Positions 25,610-33,870 of a DNA stretch of 53,048 nucleotides are shown here, one piece after another (within the stretch, counting starts at the first letter, position 1; every line of letters begins with the position of its first letter). The notes beneath the pieces are model-generated. The model was not told where the DNA came from. It searched no databases and worked only from the letters and a program-made list of their open reading frames with translations. Made by a program: the position numbers and the translations under genes. Source of the DNA: a candidate division KSB1 bacterium. Lineage in GTDB: Bacteria > Zhuqueibacterota > Zhuqueibacteria > Oleimicrobiales > Geothermoviventaceae. Location of the stretch: positions 1 through 53,048 of the forward strand of contig JAPDPT010000016.1 of the NCBI GenBank assembly GCA_034506315.1, in the 5' to 3' direction.

Positions 25610-26770
25610 ATGAGTCCTGAAGAGATGAGGGTAGTCGAGGCCTTCCGCCGTGAGTTCGGCACAGCCCCGGAAGTGGTCGCCAGCGCTCCTGGCCGAGTCA
25701 ATCTGATCGGTGAGCACACCGACTACAATGAGGGCTTTGTGTTTCCGATGGCTGTGGACCGGCGGATATGGGTCGCCGGGAAGCGCTCATCTTCGGACAC
25801 GATACGGCTCGTTAGTCTCAATGGGCTGGGTTCTTGCGAGGTGCCCGTAGCCAGGCTGGAACGTTCAGGCTCCTGGGCAGACTATCCGGTTGGAGTGGTT
25901 TGGGCCCTGCAGAGACGAGGAATCTCGGCGGAAGGCTTCGACGCAGTCTTTTTCGGGACGGTGCCCATTGGCTCCGGACTCAGCAGCTCAGCCGCGCTTG
26001 AGGTGGCAACCCTTTACCTCCTACTGGGCTTGTGGGAACTGGAACTCCAGCCCAAGGATCGACCCCTCGTCTGCCATGAAGCCGAGACGGGGTTTGTGGG
26101 CGTCCGCTGCGGGATTATGGACCAATTCATTTCCGCACTTGCTGCGCAGGACCACGCCCTCTTCCTGGACTGTCGCACTATAGAGTACGAGCAAGTTCCA
26201 CTTCAGCTGGGCTCCCACTGCATCGTGATCACGGACTCGAAGAAGAAAAGGGGGCTCGTCGACTCGGAATACAACCGCAGACGGCAGGAATGTGAAGAAG
26301 GAGTCCGATTGCTTCAGGAGGCGGGCGAGAAAGTCAAGGCCCTGCGCGACGTTACCCAGGAGATGCTCGAAGCTCACGCCCACCGCTTGCCGGAAACGGT
26401 TCTGCGGCGCTGCCGACACGTGGTGACGGAGAACTACCGGGTCCTCAAGAGCGTGGAGGCTCTTGCCCGCAGCGATCTGGAGGAGTTCGGGGCGCTGATG
26501 AACGAGTCCCACGATAGCCTCCGACAAGATTATCAGGTCAGCTGCGAGGAGCTGGATCTCCTGGTGGAAACGGCGCGCGCAGCCCCGGGCGTTTTGGGGT
26601 CGCGTCTTACCGGCGCCGGATTCGGAGGTTGCACAGTCACACTGGCCCGCCAGGACGCTGTGGATGAGCTAATCGGGCGCAGCACAGAGGCCTACCGCCG
26701 TCGTTTCGGCTACGAGCCGGAGTTCATGGTCTCCACCGCGTGCCGGGGGGCGGAGTTCCTCCGTCTCTAA
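25610..26770 (+). CDS. galK: galactokinase
   Basis: This 386-residue GHMP-family kinase phosphorylates galactose at C1 with ATP in the Leloir pathway. Motifs are in the right order: the galactokinase signature GRVNLIGEHTDYNEGFVFPM near residue 28, the ATP loop PIGSGLSSSAALEV near 124, and the GHMP C-terminal motif LTGAGFGGCTVTL near 335. Length is standard. CGGAGG stands before the ATG. No other Leloir genes are adjacent, so the gene may be expressed alone. It is downstream of the TtcA-like gene by 45 bp with no terminator seen between them. Confidence 0.97.
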   Translation: MSPEEMRVVEAFRREFGTAPEVVASAPGRVNLIGEHTDYNEGFVFPMAVDRRIWVAGKRSSSDTIRLVSLNGLGSCEVPVARLERSGSWADYPVGVVWALQRRGISAEGFDAVFFGTVPIGSGLSSSAALEVATLYLLLGLWELELQPKDRPLVCHEAETGFVGVRCGIMDQFISALAAQDHALFLDCRTIEYEQVPLQLGSHCIVITDSKKKRGLVDSEYNRRRQECEEGVRLLQEAGEKVKALRDVTQEMLEAHAHRLPETVLRRCRHVVTENYRVLKSVEALARSDLEEFGALMNESHDSLRQDYQVSCEELDLLVETARAAPGVLGSRLTGAGFGGCTVTLARQDAVDELIGRSTEAYRRRFGYEPEFMVSTACRGAEFLRL

Positions 26771-27053
26771 GGTTAGACCCTTGCAGGCTTGCGGATTCTC
26801 GTCGCGAATGGGGTCCTCGATGTCCGCCAGACGCAGGGTAAGCTGTGGCTCAACCTGATTTCCCCTTCGCCGGGCGGGAGAAGCCACAGATTATGATGGA
26901 ATCGGCCGGGGGATCCACCTCTTTTCCCAACTTCCGGAAATTCCTGTGCCCCCGTTTGCAGCGATAGGAACACTCGTAACCCCTGCAGCGAGGGGCAGTC
27001 CAGGATCTACAGAGTTTCCCGCAACTTGTACGGGGCCAGAAATCGGGGTCTTG
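26771..27053. other. upstream region of the hydrogenase operon
   Basis: No coding frame is supported here. Two direct copies of TGCAGCGA start at 26957 and 26984, and CCCCT/AGGGG arms surround the second copy (26980-26995). These lie about 60-110 bp upstream of the sigma54-type element, the zone where NtrC-type activators bind. They are therefore candidates for activator sites, on position alone. Confidence 0.35.
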
Positions 27054-27068
27054 TGGCACGGGTTTGGC
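27054..27068 (+). promoter_or_regulatory. sigma54-type promoter of the hydrogenase operon
   Basis: TGGCACG at 27054-27060, four bases, then TGGC at 27065-27068 match the sigma54 consensus TGGCACG-N4-TTGC with one mismatch. The essential GG (-24) and GC (-12) pairs are present at the correct ten-base separation. Transcription would start near 27080, 50 nt before the GTG start at 27130. An NtrC-type activator gene lies downstream of the operon, which supports this reading. Confidence 0.7.
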
Positions 27069-27129
27069 GGAAGGTCGCGGTACAAGCGGATCAAGCCCGA
27101 CGCAAGGAGCGGCAAAGAGGAGAAGGTCC

Positions 27130-29112
27130 GTGAGCAAGGTATTGGGGACCTGCGGTTTCTGTGGGTGCGGCTGTGGCGTCTTTTTCGAGGTCGAGAACGG
27201 GAGGGTGATAGGGGTTGCCCCTCAAAAGGCCCACCCGGTGAGCGCGGGGACGCTGTGCTTCAAAGGATGGAATGGGTTTAAGGCGCTTCGCCATCCGGAA
27301 CGTCTCAGACGCCCGCTTTTGCGCCACAACGGCCACTGGCGCGAGGCGAGTTGGACAGAAGCTCTCCAGTGGGTTGGCCAAAGGTTTCGAGAGGTACTTG
27401 GGAAGTACGGCCCCCAGGCCGTCGGGGTGATCGGATCCACGAAGATTACGAATGAGGAGGCGTATCTGCTGGGCCGTCTGGCCCGAGCGGGCTTGGGCAC
27501 AAACAACGTCGATACGGCAGTCAGGCTAACCCATGGACCCACCCTGGCGGTCCTGTCGCACGCGTGGGGTCGTCTCGGACCCACGGCGCGGATCACGTCC
27601 GTTCAGGAGAGTGATACTATCGTTGTGCTGGGGGAGAATCCGAAGGATCAGGCGGCACGGCTCGGTTCCTATCTTCTGCGGGCGGCCAAAGACGGGGTCC
27701 CCTTCGTAGTCGTAGACCCCCGAAAGACGGACCTGGCCAGCTTTGCGACGGTGCACCTGGCCGTGCGCCCAGGTACCGACGCCTTGCTCCTGTCGGGGAT
27801 TCTGCGGGAAATCGTGACCCGGGGCTTGCAGAGAGCCGAGCCGGACAATCTCGCTGACCTATCGAGGCTTGCCGAGCCCTACACGTTGGAGCGCGTGACG
27901 GCCGAGTGTGGGGTAGCTGCGGAGGACGTGCGCCGAGTGGCAGACCTTCTGGGTAAGGCAAGGCGTCCCCTCGTCCTCTATGGGCCAGGGGTTACAGGTC
28001 AGGTGAACGGGACAGCTGCCGTCGCACTAATCTTGGATCTCCTCCTGCTTCTCGATGCCTTTCGCCAGGACTGGGTAGGATTTCTTCCCGTTTACCATTC
28101 CGCGAACGAGAGGGGGGTCTGCGATTTTGGACTTCTGCCCGACCGTCTGCCCGGCCTGCAATCCCTGGCAGATGAGCAGATTGTGTCCCGGCTATCGCGG
28201 GAGTGGGGAAGGGATGTCCCCTCCTGGCCAGGCAAAAGCTTTGGCGAAATGCTTCGCGCCGCAGCCTCCGGCGAGCTCAAAGCCCTGTACGTGGTCGGAG
28301 AAAACGTCGTAAGGCTCTGGCCCAACCCCAATGGGGTACGAAAGGCGCTTGAGAATCTCGAGCTTCTGGTCGTCCAGGACCTCTTCTTGACGGAAACAGC
28401 GCAGCTTGCCCACGCCGTCCTGCCGGCCGCAGGTTACTACGAGAAAGAAGGGACGGTGACCAGCCTGGAGGGCAGGGTCCAGGTTGTGCGGCGCGTAGTA
28501 GACCCACCGGGTGAAGCGCGGCCCGACGTTCAGATCTTCCTGGATCTGTTGGATGCGCTGGGGCAGAAGGTGGAGTTGAGGAACGCGGCTGAAGTTTTCT
28601 CTCGAGCCGCCCAGTTGGTTCCGGGCTACTCGGGCCTGACGTGGGAGCGGGTAAGCGCGCCCGGAGGGGCCCTGGTGGACGCCGAGGACCTGTGGAAAGG
28701 GGCCCGGCCTTCGCTCCTGATACCGGACCTTAAACCCCCTGCGGAAAGACCGGATGCCGACTTCCCCTTGCTGGGCTTCCTGGGTTCGCCGCCGTTCCAC
28801 TGGCGGACCGGCACCATGGTGGAGCGGGCCCACACCCTGGCCAGGGAATACCCGGAGCCCGAGGTCTGGGCGAATCCAGAGGATGCCCAAGCGCTGGGCC
28901 TTCGGAGCGGGATGCCGGTGCGTCTGGTTACGCGCTACGGTGCGATCCAGAGAACCCTCCGCGTGGCGAAGGAGATCCCGAAAGGAGCGCTCTTCCTGCC
29001 GGTGCACTATCGCAATGGGTTGACCGTGGAAATCGTGCCGGATGTACTGGAAGCTGCTTCGAAGACGCCGGCGATGAGATCGTTCGCGGCGAAGCTGGAG
29101 AGGCTGGGATGA
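27130..29112 (+). CDS. molybdopterin oxidoreductase, FdhF/NuoG-like, lacking formate dehydrogenase catalytic residues
   Basis: This protein of 660 residues starts with a [4Fe-4S] motif (C8, C11, C15, C43; CxxCxxxC). It continues with the molybdopterin guanine dinucleotide-binding fold (GTNNVD near 124, VVVDPRKTDLASF near 194, AVLPAAGYYEKEGTVTSLEG) and a C-terminal cofactor-binding barrel (ANPEDAQALGLRSGMPVRLV). Aligned to E. coli FdhF, the catalytic Sec/Cys140 position is Thr134 (RLTHGP), the next His is kept, and the catalytic Arg333 region PVRGQNN reads PVYHSAN. It is therefore unlikely to oxidise formate. It could act as an electron-relay subunit, as NuoG does in complex I, or use another substrate. 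GTG at 27130 follows GAGGAGAAGG. The ATG at 27064 lies inside the promoter. It overlaps the next gene by four bases. Confidence 0.88.
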   Translation: MSKVLGTCGFCGCGCGVFFEVENGRVIGVAPQKAHPVSAGTLCFKGWNGFKALRHPERLRRPLLRHNGHWREASWTEALQWVGQRFREVLGKYGPQAVGVIGSTKITNEEAYLLGRLARAGLGTNNVDTAVRLTHGPTLAVLSHAWGRLGPTARITSVQESDTIVVLGENPKDQAARLGSYLLRAAKDGVPFVVVDPRKTDLASFATVHLAVRPGTDALLLSGILREIVTRGLQRAEPDNLADLSRLAEPYTLERVTAECGVAAEDVRRVADLLGKARRPLVLYGPGVTGQVNGTAAVALILDLLLLLDAFRQDWVGFLPVYHSANERGVCDFGLLPDRLPGLQSLADEQIVSRLSREWGRDVPSWPGKSFGEMLRAAASGELKALYVVGENVVRLWPNPNGVRKALENLELLVVQDLFLTETAQLAHAVLPAAGYYEKEGTVTSLEGRVQVVRRVVDPPGEARPDVQIFLDLLDALGQKVELRNAAEVFSRAAQLVPGYSGLTWERVSAPGGALVDAEDLWKGARPSLLIPDLKPPAERPDADFPLLGFLGSPPFHWRTGTMVERAHTLAREYPEPEVWANPEDAQALGLRSGMPVRLVTRYGAIQRTLRVAKEIPKGALFLPVHYRNGLTVEIVPDVLEAASKTPAMRSFAAKLERLG

Positions 29113-30191
29113 AAGTCGGCGACGTCCTTACGGCGGAGAAAAGCTCGGTGCTGAAGGCGCTGGACGCGCTACGCAGGGACTGGCGTATCATAGGTCCGAC
29201 AAGAGGCGTGGACGGCGAGGTTGTCTTCGCGGAGATCGCCTCCTCGCAGGATCTGTTTTTCGACTACGTCAACGAACTGGACCCCATCAAGAGGTTTTTC
29301 GCTCCCCAGACCGAGCCCTTATTCCGCTTCCGGTTGGAAGGCGTTCCCGAACTCCAGCCTCCGGAACCTCCGCCCAAACAGATTCTTTTCGGTGTTCGTT
29401 CCTGCGACGTGAAAGCCCTGGAACACTGGGACAAGTTCTACGGCGGCAGGTTTGTCGATGAGCTCTACTTTGCCCGACGCGAGAGAACGGTCGTGGTGAG
29501 TTTAGCCTGCAACAAACCGTTACCGACCTGTTTTTGCATCTGCACAGACACCGGACCTTACTTAAAGAGCGGCTTCGACGTCCAGTTGACGGATCTCGGC
29601 GACAGGTACTTGGTCGAGGTCGGGACTGAAAAGGGGCTGGCTGTCCTTGCGCAGGGTGGGCTCGAGGCTACGGAAGCCACCGAAGCCGATCTGAAGCAGC
29701 GGGCAGAACGGATGCGTCAATGCGACGCACAGTTTGTGACCACCGCGTATATGGCCAAAGGTATTATTCAGCTCACCCAGGGCCGGGTGAAACCCGAGCT
29801 GTGGGAGGAGATGGGGCGAGAGTGCTTCAGCTGCGGCGCCTGCACCCACCTCTGCCCGATGTGTACCTGTTTCGATGTCCAGGACTTCATGGAAGATACC
29901 ACCTGCGGCGTGCGGGAACGGTGCTGGGATTCCTGCCAGTACTCCGGCTATACGCGGGAGACGTCCGGTCACAATCCGCGCGCTGCAACCTCGAGGCGCG
30001 TGGAGAGGAGGTTTTTCCACAAGCTGAGTTTCCAGTACATGCAACAGGACGGGCACCACGGATGTGTGGGGTGTGGCCGCTGCATCATCTCCTGCCAGGC
30101 AATGGGTTTGCTGGATTTGCCCGCTGTGCTGAAGCGACTGCGTCGGGAGGGTCAGCCGGTCGAACCGGCGCGGACGTTACCCCAGGATTAG
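29109..30191 (+). CDS. sulfhydrogenase beta-like (HydB/AsrA-type) iron-sulfur subunit
   Basis: This 360-residue cytoplasmic protein carries a core shared by HydB and AsrA: FGVRSCDVKALEHWDKFY near residue 98, then CNKPLPTCFCICTDTGP near 138. A two-cluster ferredoxin domain follows in the C-terminal third (ECFSCGACTHLCPMCTCFDV near 238 and CVGCGRCIISC near 320). In sulfhydrogenases and anaerobic sulfite reductases this subunit passes electrons between a flavin partner and the catalytic unit. It overlaps the molybdopterin gene by ATGA and is 19 bp before the flavin subunit gene, so the three form an electron-input module for the hydrogenase. The CP normally following the last cluster cysteine is replaced by CQ. 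Confidence 0.9.
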   Translation: MKVGDVLTAEKSSVLKALDALRRDWRIIGPTRGVDGEVVFAEIASSQDLFFDYVNELDPIKRFFAPQTEPLFRFRLEGVPELQPPEPPPKQILFGVRSCDVKALEHWDKFYGGRFVDELYFARRERTVVVSLACNKPLPTCFCICTDTGPYLKSGFDVQLTDLGDRYLVEVGTEKGLAVLAQGGLEATEATEADLKQRAERMRQCDAQFVTTAYMAKGIIQLTQGRVKPELWEEMGRECFSCGACTHLCPMCTCFDVQDFMEDTTCGVRERCWDSCQYSGYTRETSGHNPRAATSRRVERRFFHKLSFQYMQQDGHHGCVGCGRCIISCQAMGLLDLPAVLKRLRREGQPVEPARTLPQD

Positions 30192-30210
30192 ATCAGGGAT
30201 GGAGGCATAG

Positions 30211-31056
30211 GTGAGCAAGGATCGCGGCAACGGGCACCTATACATGCCTCGGCTGGCCAGGGTCATCCGCATCGCGGACGAAACGTACGATACCAAGACC
30301 TTCACCCTCCGCTTCGTTGACGAGGAGTCCCAACAGCAGTTCTCCTTCCGCTCCGGGCAGTTTGTCGAGGTAAGTGTGTTCGGGGCGGGGGAAGCCCCCT
30401 TCGGTCTGGCTTCTAATCCCAACCGGAAGGAAGACTTCGATATCACCGTGCGGGCTGTTGGGCGGGTGACGCGAGCGCTGCACGAGCGAAAGGTTGGGGA
30501 TGTCATTGGGGTCCGTGGACCCCTGGGCAACTACTTCCCGTTCGAGGAGGTCTTCGGCTACGATATCCTGATCGTGGGGGGCGGCATCGGTCTTCCGCCG
30601 CTGAGATCGCTGATCGAGCCGATGCTCGACGCCAGGGACAAATTTGGCCGGATCATCATCCTCTACGGAGCCCGTACCCCGCAGGACCGGGTGTACAAGC
30701 ACCTCCTCTCCGAGTGGGAGAAGAGGACTGACATCGAGTTCCTTCAGACCGTTGACGTAGGGGACAGCACCTGGACTGGGCACGTCGGCGTCGTCACCAC
30801 GCTTTTTGATAAGATTACCGTCGACCCGGCCAGGACGGTGGCTTTTACGTGCGGTCCCCCGATCATGATCAAGTTTGTGATCCAGGACTTGCTGGCCATG
30901 GGCTTTGACCCCGACCACATCATCTCCACCCTTGAGCGCTACATGAAGTGCGGCGTCGGTAAGTGTGGTCATTGCGCGATCAACCATAAGTACGTGTGCA
31001 CCGACGGGCCGGTCTTCAGCTTTCGGCAGATGCAGGCCTTCCGGGAACCATTGTAG
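30211..31056 (+). CDS. sulfhydrogenase gamma-like (HydG/AsrB-type) FAD/NAD(P)-binding subunit
   Basis: This 281-residue protein has a ferredoxin-reductase fold: an FAD domain (FSFRSGQFVEVSVFGAGEAP, FDITVRAVGRVTRALHE), an NAD(P) domain (IVGGGIGLPPLRSLIEPM, IILYGARTPQDRVYK, AFTCGPPIMIKFV), and a C-terminal [2Fe-2S] motif CGVGKCGHCAI...C. This is the gamma subunit type of sulfhydrogenases and of PyrK-like proteins. It moves hydride electrons between NAD(P)H and Fe-S chains in the cytoplasm. The start is GTG at 30211 behind GGAGG. In the operon it should connect the NAD(P) pool to the HydB-like and molybdopterin-fold proteins, and through them to the membrane hydrogenase. Confidence 0.92.
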   Translation: MSKDRGNGHLYMPRLARVIRIADETYDTKTFTLRFVDEESQQQFSFRSGQFVEVSVFGAGEAPFGLASNPNRKEDFDITVRAVGRVTRALHERKVGDVIGVRGPLGNYFPFEEVFGYDILIVGGGIGLPPLRSLIEPMLDARDKFGRIIILYGARTPQDRVYKHLLSEWEKRTDIEFLQTVDVGDSTWTGHVGVVTTLFDKITVDPARTVAFTCGPPIMIKFVIQDLLAMGFDPDHIISTLERYMKCGVGKCGHCAINHKYVCTDGPVFSFRQMQAFREPL

Positions 31057-31082
31057 AGGCACAGCGGGAGGGGCTCGAAACG

Positions 31083-31901
31083 ATGCCCAGTCGACCAAGA
31101 GGAATCACGGCTCTGACTTGTGGGATGTTCCTGTTGGTCTGGACACGTGTAGGGGCGCAGACGTGTGGCCGTTGCCATGGGCTACCTGGCTTGGTGAGTC
31201 CAGAAGGGAAAGTCGTATCGGTCGACACCGCAACTTATGCTCGCTCCGCCCACGGAAAACTGGAATGTACGAGCTGTCACAGGGGTGAGTGGGTCTATCC
31301 CCATACGGAGAAGAGCGCTCCTTTGACCTGTGGTCAGTGCCATCCGAGCGAGCAACGGGATTACGAACTGGGTGCCCACGGCAAGGCCGCTGCCGCCGGC
31401 AGTCTTGATGTTCCTACCTGCACCACATGTCACGGTGTGCACGATGTGGCGTCCATGGCCAGTCTGGCTGCCCAGCGGCAACCCCTGCAAAACCTCTTGC
31501 TCAACAAGTGCGTGGAGTGCCACACGAACTCCTCCCTGATGCAGAAATACGGGATCCCTCTGGACCGCTTTGCAAGCTACGAATCAAGTGCCCATGGACG
31601 CGCGGACCGATTTGGGTCAGTAGCTGTGGCGCGCTGTGCCACCTGCCATGGGTCACACGCGATCCTCCCGTCGGCCGACCCTCATTCCCCAGTGAACCCG
31701 ACGAATCTGGCAGGGACCTGTGGCAAGTGCCACGAGGACGCCGAGCGGTTTGTGGGGCGCCGGTACCACGTTGTTGCCGAGGCCATGCCAAGCCCGGTCA
31801 CCTATGACCGGTTGCTGCACTCGTTCTTCGGTATACTGCTGGCGTTCGGGATCCTTGCTACGGTTTTCTGCGCGGTTGCGGCATTTCGTGGAGAGAGATG
31901 A
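31083..31901 (+). CDS. heptaheme c-type cytochrome with C-terminal membrane anchor
   Basis: The protein has 272 residues with a signal peptide (ALTCGMFLLVWTRVGAQ). Seven CxxCH heme-binding motifs follow: CGRCH, CTSCH, CGQCH, CTTCH, CVECH, CATCH and CGKCH. A C-terminal hydrophobic helix (FFGILLAFGILATVFCAVAA) should hold it in the inner membrane with the hemes in the periplasm. The ATG at 31083 has GGGAGGGG upstream; an earlier ATG at 30996 would lie inside the preceding gene. It overlaps the maturation protease gene by ATGA. A periplasmic multiheme protein within an operon of cytoplasm-facing hydrogenase subunits is unusual and suggests a link to quinones or extracellular acceptors. Confidence 0.92.
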   Translation: MPSRPRGITALTCGMFLLVWTRVGAQTCGRCHGLPGLVSPEGKVVSVDTATYARSAHGKLECTSCHRGEWVYPHTEKSAPLTCGQCHPSEQRDYELGAHGKAAAAGSLDVPTCTTCHGVHDVASMASLAAQRQPLQNLLLNKCVECHTNSSLMQKYGIPLDRFASYESSAHGRADRFGSVAVARCATCHGSHAILPSADPHSPVNPTNLAGTCGKCHEDAERFVGRRYHVVAEAMPSPVTYDRLLHSFFGILLAFGILATVFCAVAAFRGER

Positions 31902-32368
31902 GCTCCCTTATGGACTCATTGCGGGAATGGGCTGGTGGCAAGTCCGTGGTGGTCGTCGGTGTCGGCAACGAGTTACGAGGAGACGACGGGGCAGGGGTAG
32001 CTGTGGTGCGCGAACTGCAGCGCAAAGGCCTGCGGGCTGTGGCCGCAGGGGAGACGCCTGAGCTGTACACCGACGTGATCAAGGGTCTGGCTTGCCCCAA
32101 AGTGTTGTTCGTGGACGCCGTGGACCTTGGGAAAAACCCCGGCGACGTGGCGTTGCTCAGAGCAGATGAGTTAGCGGACAACCGTTGGGATGCTCACCGA
32201 CCCTCCCTTTCCTTGGTGATGCGCTATTTGGAGCAGGAGGGGGCAGGCGAATGTCTCCTCCTCGGAATTCAGCCCGCGCAGATTACCTTCGGGCAGTCGA
32301 TGTCCGCAGCCGTCCGCACAGCTGTGGAACAGATTTCCGCTTTGCTCTGGGAACTGCTGGCTAAATGA
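31898..32368 (+). CDS. hycI: [NiFe] hydrogenase maturation endopeptidase (HycI-like)
   Basis: This protein of 156 residues has the HyaD/HycI protease pattern: VVGVGNELRGDDGAGVAVVR near residue 18 with the nickel-sensing Asp/Glu, VLFVDAVDLG near 69, and DAHRPSLSLVMRYLEQ near 93. The enzyme removes the C-terminal peptide of the hydrogenase large subunit after nickel insertion. Its substrate in this operon, the large subunit at 35970, ends with DPCFSCTER plus 33 residues, the same layout as E. coli HycE, which is cut after this Arg. It overlaps both neighbours by ATGA. Confidence 0.9.
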   Translation: MSSLMDSLREWAGGKSVVVVGVGNELRGDDGAGVAVVRELQRKGLRAVAAGETPELYTDVIKGLACPKVLFVDAVDLGKNPGDVALLRADELADNRWDAHRPSLSLVMRYLEQEGAGECLLLGIQPAQITFGQSMSAAVRTAVEQISALLWELLAK

Positions 32369-33846
32369 CCGAGGGCCTCGAGGCGATGGATGCGTTGATC
32401 CTCATCCTGTTTGTGGTTCCTGTGGCTGGAGCAATCGGAGCGGCGCTTGTTCGCGATCGAAAGACGGGGGATGGAATTGCGGTCCTGGCGGCGGGCCTTC
32501 CCCTGATCGCGACCGCCTACCTGGCGGCCACGGGCGCTCCGGTTGCCCGTGAGCGGCTCGTGTTCACCTTCCCATGGCTCCAGGGGCTAAAAGTCCCTGG
32601 ATTGTTCGGATACCAGCTCGATCCCCTCGGCCTTCTCTTGCTCACGGTGGTAGAGCTTCTCGGCTTCTTGGTCGTCGTCTACGCCACCCGATATCTCGGA
32701 CGGGGAAACAGGGAGCATCCTACGGACGAGGGCAAGCCGCGCCATCACTTCTGGATGCTCCTGTTCATCGCCTCAATGACCGGAGTTGCCCTGTCACCCA
32801 ATCTACTCCAGCTCTATCTATTCTGGGAGATGACCACCGTATGCTCGTGGGCTCTAATCTCCCACTACCGCAACGAGCCCTCACTGCGTGCCGGTTTCAA
32901 GGCCGTTCTGATGACCGTCTTTGGAGGCCTGTTCTTTTCGGTCGCCCTGGTCATTCTTTACGTGAACACAGGCTCCTTCGATTTTGCAGCGCTGGACCGG
33001 ATATCGCCCGAGCTTCGCTCGCTGGTCTTCCTTCTTTTGTTGGTCGCCGCATGGGCCAAGTCCGCACAGGTCCCCTTCTACACGTGGCTCCCGGATGCAA
33101 TGGAAGCTCCCACCACGGTGAGCATGTACCTGCACGCGGCTGCGATGGTCAAGGCTGGGGTCTTCCTTATCGCCCGAGTGGCTATCGCCAATTATCACCT
33201 CTCTTTCCGCTCTGGCCTCCTGGTGGGTATCATGGCCGTGGTGACCATGCTGGTCGGCGTCTATCTATTCTTCTTCCAGGATGACCTGAAGCGTCTTCTT
33301 GCCTACTCGACGATTACGCACCTCGCGTACATTTTCTTTGGGGCGGCGCTGGGCATTATGGGGTCACAGACGGGGCTCCTGGGAGGCCTGCTTCACATCA
33401 TCAATCACGCGATGGGTAAAGCCGTTCTCTTCTTGTGCGTGGGGGCGATCAGTTACACAACCGGGCTGCGTTCGATCCGAGAGCTGAGCGGGCTCAGCTA
33501 CCGCGCGCCCCTGGTGTCGATTGCCTTTTTCGTGGGAATGCTGACCATCACTGGCGTGCCACCGTTTGCAGGGTTCTGGAGCAAGTTCTTCCTGCTCAGT
33601 GGCGCGATCAATCTTGGTGGCACGGTCGGATGGTTTTTGCTGATCCCGTTTTTCCTGGAAGTGGTGGTGGCGTTTGCCTGGTTTCTGCGGGTTGGGCACA
33701 GCGTGTTTTTCGGAGAGGTATCGCCGGTGGCGGCCCAGGCTAAGGATCCACCCAGGCTTATGGCTTTGGCGCTGATCGTGCTGTCTGTTATGTGTTTGGC
33801 CGCCCCAGTGGTCGGCTTGCCCATCATCAATATGATCCGATTCTGA
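32365..33846 (+). CDS. hyfD: hydrogenase antiporter-like membrane subunit (HyfD/NuoL/M/N family)
   Basis: This 493-residue protein with about 14 membrane helices belongs to the proton-pumping family shared by complex I, Mrp antiporters and group 4 hydrogenases. Typical charged residues are in place: the TM5 glutamate in LYLFWEMTTVCSWAL (about residue 155), the TM7 lysine in AAWAKSAQVPFYTWLPDAM, AMVKAG in TM8, and the TM12 lysine in HIINHAMGKAVLF. It should conduct H+ or Na+ driven by the redox arm. Three antiporter-like proteins occur in this operon, as in E. coli hyf. The hyfD label for this copy rests on length and is less secure than for the others. It starts by ATGA overlap with the protease gene. 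Confidence 0.85.
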   Translation: MTEGLEAMDALILILFVVPVAGAIGAALVRDRKTGDGIAVLAAGLPLIATAYLAATGAPVARERLVFTFPWLQGLKVPGLFGYQLDPLGLLLLTVVELLGFLVVVYATRYLGRGNREHPTDEGKPRHHFWMLLFIASMTGVALSPNLLQLYLFWEMTTVCSWALISHYRNEPSLRAGFKAVLMTVFGGLFFSVALVILYVNTGSFDFAALDRISPELRSLVFLLLLVAAWAKSAQVPFYTWLPDAMEAPTTVSMYLHAAAMVKAGVFLIARVAIANYHLSFRSGLLVGIMAVVTMLVGVYLFFFQDDLKRLLAYSTITHLAYIFFGAALGIMGSQTGLLGGLLHIINHAMGKAVLFLCVGAISYTTGLRSIRELSGLSYRAPLVSIAFFVGMLTITGVPPFAGFWSKFFLLSGAINLGGTVGWFLLIPFFLEVVVAFAWFLRVGHSVFFGEVSPVAAQAKDPPRLMALALIVLSVMCLAAPVVGLPIINMIRF

Positions 33847-33870
33847 TGGCGAGGCACTGAGGAGCAGGTC

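Noticed and set aside
26944..26960. A second sigma54-like element (CTGTGCCCCCGTTTGCA)
   Set aside because: The essential -24 GG pair is missing (GT), while the element at 27054 has both essential dinucleotides and lies closer to the gene start.
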